This document shows positions 62,564 through 64,000 of a stretch of 64,000 nucleotides of DNA, piece after piece. Location: the NCBI RefSeq assembly GCF_007751715.1, contig NZ_CP036292.1:4533339-4597338 (forward strand), given 5' to 3'. Source of the stretch: Rosistilla oblonga (GTDB lineage Bacteria > Planctomycetota > Planctomycetia > Pirellulales > Pirellulaceae). The position numbers and the translations under genes were made by a program. Each line of letters begins with the position of its first letter. The first letter of the stretch is position 1. The notes beneath the pieces are model-generated. The model was given only the letters and a program-made list of their open reading frames with translations. It made no database searches and was not told the origin of the DNA.

Positions 62564-62604
62564 TCTTTTTGATTGTCGTTACGTTTGTAAGTCGTCGTTT
62601 TGTA

Positions 62605-63897
62605 TTAAGTTGCTGCCGCGTTCCCAGAGCGGCGACCGATGATGCGGTTCATCCAATCCGCCCAGACCGGCGCGGCGAGGATCGTCAGAATCAAAACCGC
62701 GGGCAAGCGATACCGCATCGATCCAATAAAGACCGCGTGTAGGCAGGTGAAATAGATCGCGGGAGCCCACAACATCCAGACCTCCCAACCGCGGCGGCGA
62801 TGTTGCCACAGCCCGATCAACGCGGGAACGACAACGATCATCATCCCCGCTGCCGAAGCGAAGCGGATCGCAAATCCAGGGATCTCGTCGGCACTGGGCC
62901 ATGGTCGCCACGTCCGGCCGACTTTGACCACTGCCAACCGCAGCACCTCGGCCGGATTCTCCAATGCCCACGTTTTTGCAGCTTGCGACATCCGCTGGTT
63001 CAAGCGGTATTCGAAGGTGCTGTCGGGATCTGCCGTTTGCGCATCGTGCAGTCGTTGCTGTTTGGCGAAATCGGAATTGAAGCTCATCCCCGTGTCGCTG
63101 GCTCCCGTCGCACCAGGATGTAATCCGTCGTACATGCTGGGGCCGACCTGCAGCGTCGTCAGCACAAAATGACCGGTGATCTGATAGCTGCGAGCCCACC
63201 AAGGTGACATCACAACGACAAACCCGATCAACATCGCCAATGCCATACTTGCGGTCTTGCGGTACTGCGACGGCACAAACAAGAACTGCAGCAGACACGT
63301 GAAGGGAGCGAACAACAGCCAGCTCGGGCGAGCTAGAACTGCAACAGCCGCGATCGCACCCGCCCCCGAGGCCCACCCGCCAACCGACCGCAGCCGCGTC
63401 GCGTTAAATGCCAATCGCCACAGCAACAGGTTGGCAACCATCATCGGAACAAAGGGGGCTTCGCTGAGAACCAAGATGCTCATCGAGATCGCCCCCGGAT
63501 GCAGCGCCGCCAAGATGCCGGCCCACGCAGCAGCGGTTCGACCGAACAACAGGTGCGCGTAATACATCACTCCGGCGACTGCCAACGTCCCCAACAAACA
63601 GCCCATCCAGCGGACGGCGAGAATGTTCCGATAGGGATCATCCACGTCGATCCAGGGGGCGATCATCAGCGGGTAGATCGGCACGCGGAAGATCTTCGCG
63701 TCGGGACCGCCGTATTCGTAGGGGAGCCCGCGGGCGATCTGCGTCGCTAGGGTCCAATAGCTTTCGGAATCACCGAAGGCAAAATGCTGATCCTGCCGGT
63801 CCAGCCGCTCCTGCCACCAATACGCAGCACCACACCGTGCCGCCAGCGCGACAAGCAGGATCGCTGAAAAAACGTGAATCGATCGGATGGGAAACAT
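62605..63897 (-). CDS. GT39/ArnT-like membrane glycosyltransferase
   Basis: The 430-residue protein has about ten transmembrane helices. The first periplasmic loop holds DSESYWTLATQIARGLPYEYGG, with an acidic residue in the catalytic position of GT-C fold mannosyl/arabinosyl transferases, then FRVPIYPLMIAPW. Such enzymes use polyprenyl-phosphate sugars to glycosylate lipid or protein acceptors in the periplasm. The acceptor is unknown. It is 41 bases upstream of the AsmA-like gene and 21 bases downstream of a partial gene at the window end. Confidence 0.85.
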   Translation of the reverse strand: MFPIRSIHVFSAILLVALAARCGAAYWWQERLDRQDQHFAFGDSESYWTLATQIARGLPYEYGGPDAKIFRVPIYPLMIAPWIDVDDPYRNILAVRWMGCLLGTLAVAGVMYYAHLLFGRTAAAWAGILAALHPGAISMSILVLSEAPFVPMMVANLLLWRLAFNATRLRSVGGWASGAGAIAAVAVLARPSWLLFAPFTCLLQFLFVPSQYRKTASMALAMLIGFVVVMSPWWARSYQITGHFVLTTLQVGPSMYDGLHPGATGASDTGMSFNSDFAKQQRLHDAQTADPDSTFEYRLNQRMSQAAKTWALENPAEVLRLAVVKVGRTWRPWPSADEIPGFAIRFASAAGMMIVVVPALIGLWQHRRRGWEVWMLWAPAIYFTCLHAVFIGSMRYRLPAVLILTILAAPVWADWMNRIIGRRSGNAAAT

Positions 63898-63918
63898 CCG
63901 CGAATAGTAGTGGACCGA

Positions 63919-64000
63919 TTAATAGCTAAGCCAGCCCAGATAGTCCCAGTATTGGTAGATCCAGGGATGTTGCCATGGATTTTCTAGGGAACTGACCACC
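63919..64000 (-). CDS. C-terminal end of an unidentified protein (gene runs off window)
   Basis: The last 26 codons of a minus-strand gene are visible, ending NPWQHPWIYQYWDYLGWLSY and TAA at 63921-63919. Aromatic-rich composition and a 21-base gap to the next gene indicate a real coding end and the same operon. The family cannot be named from this fragment. Confidence 0.6.
   Translation of the reverse strand, partial: VVSSLENPWQHPWIYQYWDYLGWLSY

Overview
This 64 kb window is chromosomal DNA from a planctomycete, most likely a Pirellulaceae member close to Rhodopirellula. The markers are a paired PSCyt1/DUF1549/DUF1553 gene and DUF1501 gene (54672-58898), a Pirellula/Verrucomicrobium-type haem-binding CxxCH protein (9968-13414), a YTV-repeat wall-type protein (3764-5557), a bacterial H4MPT-pathway gene (mch), and many secreted or one-TM proteins of unknown function. 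There are no rRNA genes, recognisable tRNAs, CRISPR arrays, transposases or phage genes. The window reads as core chromosome with lineage-specific surface and periplasmic genes. Most genes are on the minus strand.

Layout. 1-3552: a membrane fatty-acid desaturase cut by the window edge, then an RlmK/L-type double methyltransferase. 3691-5693: YTV protein with its own promoter and terminator. 6233-9895 (+): a PAS-GAF-receiver protein and DNA primase (dnaG). 9968-14728: divergent haem/HEAT dehydrogenase-like protein and an alpha/beta-hydrolase-fold protein without the usual serine. 14827-18392: a second desaturase and a very acidic secreted protein with eight EVAVD repeats. 18806-24430: CoaC, a double-FHA membrane protein, an isochorismatase-ThuA fusion, GluQRS and AsnRS. 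24683-28237: mch, an ATP-grasp ligase and an OleC-like acyl-adenylating enzyme in one direction. 28559-28664: an orphan intrinsic terminator that suggests a small RNA. 28686-33877: TIM-barrel protein, MetF, zinc-ribbon membrane protein, TrmL, sugar transferase, RbsD/FucU. 33900-43277: SppA-like protein, membrane protein, parB-parA with three parS-like sites, DUF1015, creatininase family, lipoprotein, NCS2 permease. 43585-48792 (+): a tightly overlapping four-gene ABC-transporter operon. 48851-51224: ECF sigma factor and large anti-sigma-like protein. 51599-64000: unknown membrane protein, lysophospholipid acyltransferase, DapF, the DUF1501/PSCyt1 pair, then a four-gene unit with a giant AsmA-like protein and a GT39-type glycosyltransferase.

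Functional themes. Chromosome replication and segregation are represented by dnaG and parABS; the parS cluster suggests an origin-proximal position, although dnaA is not present. C1 metabolism appears through mch with its RimK-like partner and metF. Envelope building is represented by the YTV protein, desaturases, acyltransferase, dapF, AsmA-like protein, GT39 enzyme and sugar transferase. Translation and RNA modification are represented by asnS, gluQ, trmL and rlmKL. Several proteins keep an enzyme fold but lack a signature catalytic residue (RlmL half, SppA-like, hydrolase). Starts were chosen from Shine-Dalgarno fit, signal peptides and family length; several differ from the longest open frame. 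All functional calls come from motif recognition in the translated sequence; no database search was run.
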